A stretch of DNA of 64,000 bases from Corynebacterium sp. HMSC08A12. GTDB lineage: Bacteria > Actinomycetota > Actinomycetes > Mycobacteriales > Mycobacteriaceae. The stretch spans positions 31,272 to 95,271 of the forward strand of contig NZ_KV789180.1 of assembly GCF_001807485.1 (NCBI RefSeq). The letters are read 5' to 3'. Positions 63,247 to 64,000 of this stretch are shown one piece after another. Numbering within the stretch: position 1 is the stretch's first letter; each line of letters opens with the position of its first letter. The translations under genes were made by a program, and so were the position numbers. The notes under the pieces are model-generated. The model had not been told where the DNA came from, did not search any database, and was given only the letters and a program-made list of their open reading frames with translations.

Positions 63247-63525
63247 ACACTAGCTTCTGCGGCGCTGGCTCGGGTGGCCACACTTGCCGGGTCATCCTGG
63301 CTGGCCTGCATGCCGGGCCGACACACCCGCTGTTATTTTCCGAAGGCACTAGTAGGCATTAGCGCTACTGGTAGGCACTAGCCACCGCCTTGGAGGAGCG
63401 ACAGCGGGTTTTCCTATGTCTGACCGCGGCCAGCCCCGCCTGCACCTTTCCTGTCCCTCCGCCTTACTTCCATCCCGGCCTCTTCTGCCCCTTTTAGTTC
63501 CCTTTCGCCGCTCCCATAGAGCCAA

Positions 63526-63649
63526 AATGTCGTTAGAACGGGAATACGCACGGCGCCGCAGCCGACTCCGGAAAATCAAAACCCTCTGACCTGGGCTTTT
63601 ACGTTACTGGAATTTGATCCCATTAACGGATTCCCGTTCTAGCGACATT
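63526..63649. repeat. Inverted-repeat element 1 (124 bp, non-coding)
   Basis: Arms of 20 bp match in 19 positions (the exception would be a G-U pair in RNA), enclosing 84 bp. The interior contains TGACCTGGGCTTTTACGTTA. No gene fits. Its interior is related to that of element 2, but the arms differ. Confidence 0.6.
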
Positions 63650-63753
63650 CAGCCTCTCCAGCACCGACCAATACCCACTATCTGCCGTCACGTCGTCAAC
63701 CAACCACTATCCTTCAGAAGCTATTGGTCACACCAACACCACACGTTTCATAG

Positions 63754-63905
63754 ATGTCGGAAAAGTTGCAAAAGTCCTCCCCTCCAGAATTGGCCCCTTC
63801 AGCAACACCCCCGTGACCTGCACTTTTACACTATTGAGAATTCGCCCCGACAAGGTTGTGCAACTTTTCCGACATTTAGCCCACCGGAGTGCAACTTTTC
63901 CGACA
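63754..63905. repeat. Inverted-repeat element 2 (122 bp) with an extra copy of one arm
   Basis: Arms ATGTCGGAAAAGTTGCA (63754) and its exact complement (63859) enclose 88 bp whose interior has TGACCTGCACTTTTACACTA, similar to element 1. A further copy of the right arm follows at 63889-63905, with 31 bp between copies. No gene fits; the rest of the window to 64000 shows nothing else. Confidence 0.6.
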
Positions 63906-64000
63906 GTTACACCTCCGCAATGGAACTTTGTGACCACGCGAACAACCGCGTGCCCACCCACGCTCCTAGGGTCAAGTCCGGTGTAGTGGTGTAGCCGTTT

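Noticed and set aside
63526..63905. CRISPR-like array
   Set aside because: The arms are inverted rather than direct repeats, there are only two units, and no cas gene is present.
63728..63961. 77-codon minus-strand frame
   Set aside because: It spans the inverted-repeat element and has no ribosome site or recognisable domain.

Overview
The window is high-GC actinobacterial DNA and reads as Corynebacterium, probably a clinical, multiresistant species. The support is the succinylase lysine-pathway genes dapD and dapC, mycothiol deacetylase mshB, an LpqW-type lipoprotein beside typA, the methionine transporter pair metP/metS, a CopR direct-repeat box like that of C. glutamicum, and the erm(X) determinant. 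Species cannot be fixed from the sequence alone. No rRNA, tRNA or CRISPR array was seen.

Layout. 1-11.3 kb is core: an amino-acid permease cut by the window edge, dapD, then a minus-strand run of an RluA-type pseudouridine synthase, dapC, a 7Fe ferredoxin, mshB, lpqW and typA, followed by a secreted protein. 11.4-29.9 kb is mixed: DUF402 and DUF3800 proteins (the latter behind a structured leader), an acyl-CoA dehydrogenase, envelope and membrane proteins, a patatin, an MFS exporter, a Tat-exported phosphoesterase, a TipAS regulator, a PIN/Phd toxin-antitoxin pair, and an HrtBA-like ABC exporter with a TetR gene. 29.9-33.8 kb is a lower-GC block with a two-component system divergent from a second ABC exporter. 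Two methyltransferase genes follow.

The most striking part is 35.4-51.0 kb. Six same-orientation copies of a sequence of about 25-30 bp lie at 35.43, 36.42, 37.47, 45.72, 48.06 and 50.97 kb. The last copy is the real 3' end of ychF. Read on the minus strand, five of the six end in VEFKFNV (one has an extra Thr before the stop) and the leftmost in VVFKFSV, with different synonymous codons. This looks like successive integration of small islands at the ychF 3' end. The modules carry, left to right: a deaminase-ASCH protein; a toxin-antitoxin pair plus a VOC protein; a copper-resistance cluster (DUF305 pseudogene, copB, an HMA protein, copS, copR, cueP and a multicopper oxidase); erm(X) with its leader peptide; and cmtR-cadA. 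The third and fourth modules each end about 20 bp from a repeat with the broken 5' end of a large serine recombinase gene. No intact recombinase was found, and several genes are cut near the repeats.

51-63.2 kb is core again: ychF, metP/metS, an AI-2E family protein, ispH, xseA/xseB, glpX and fumC. The last 0.8 kb has no convincing gene but holds two related inverted-repeat elements whose arms differ between copies yet stay self-complementary.
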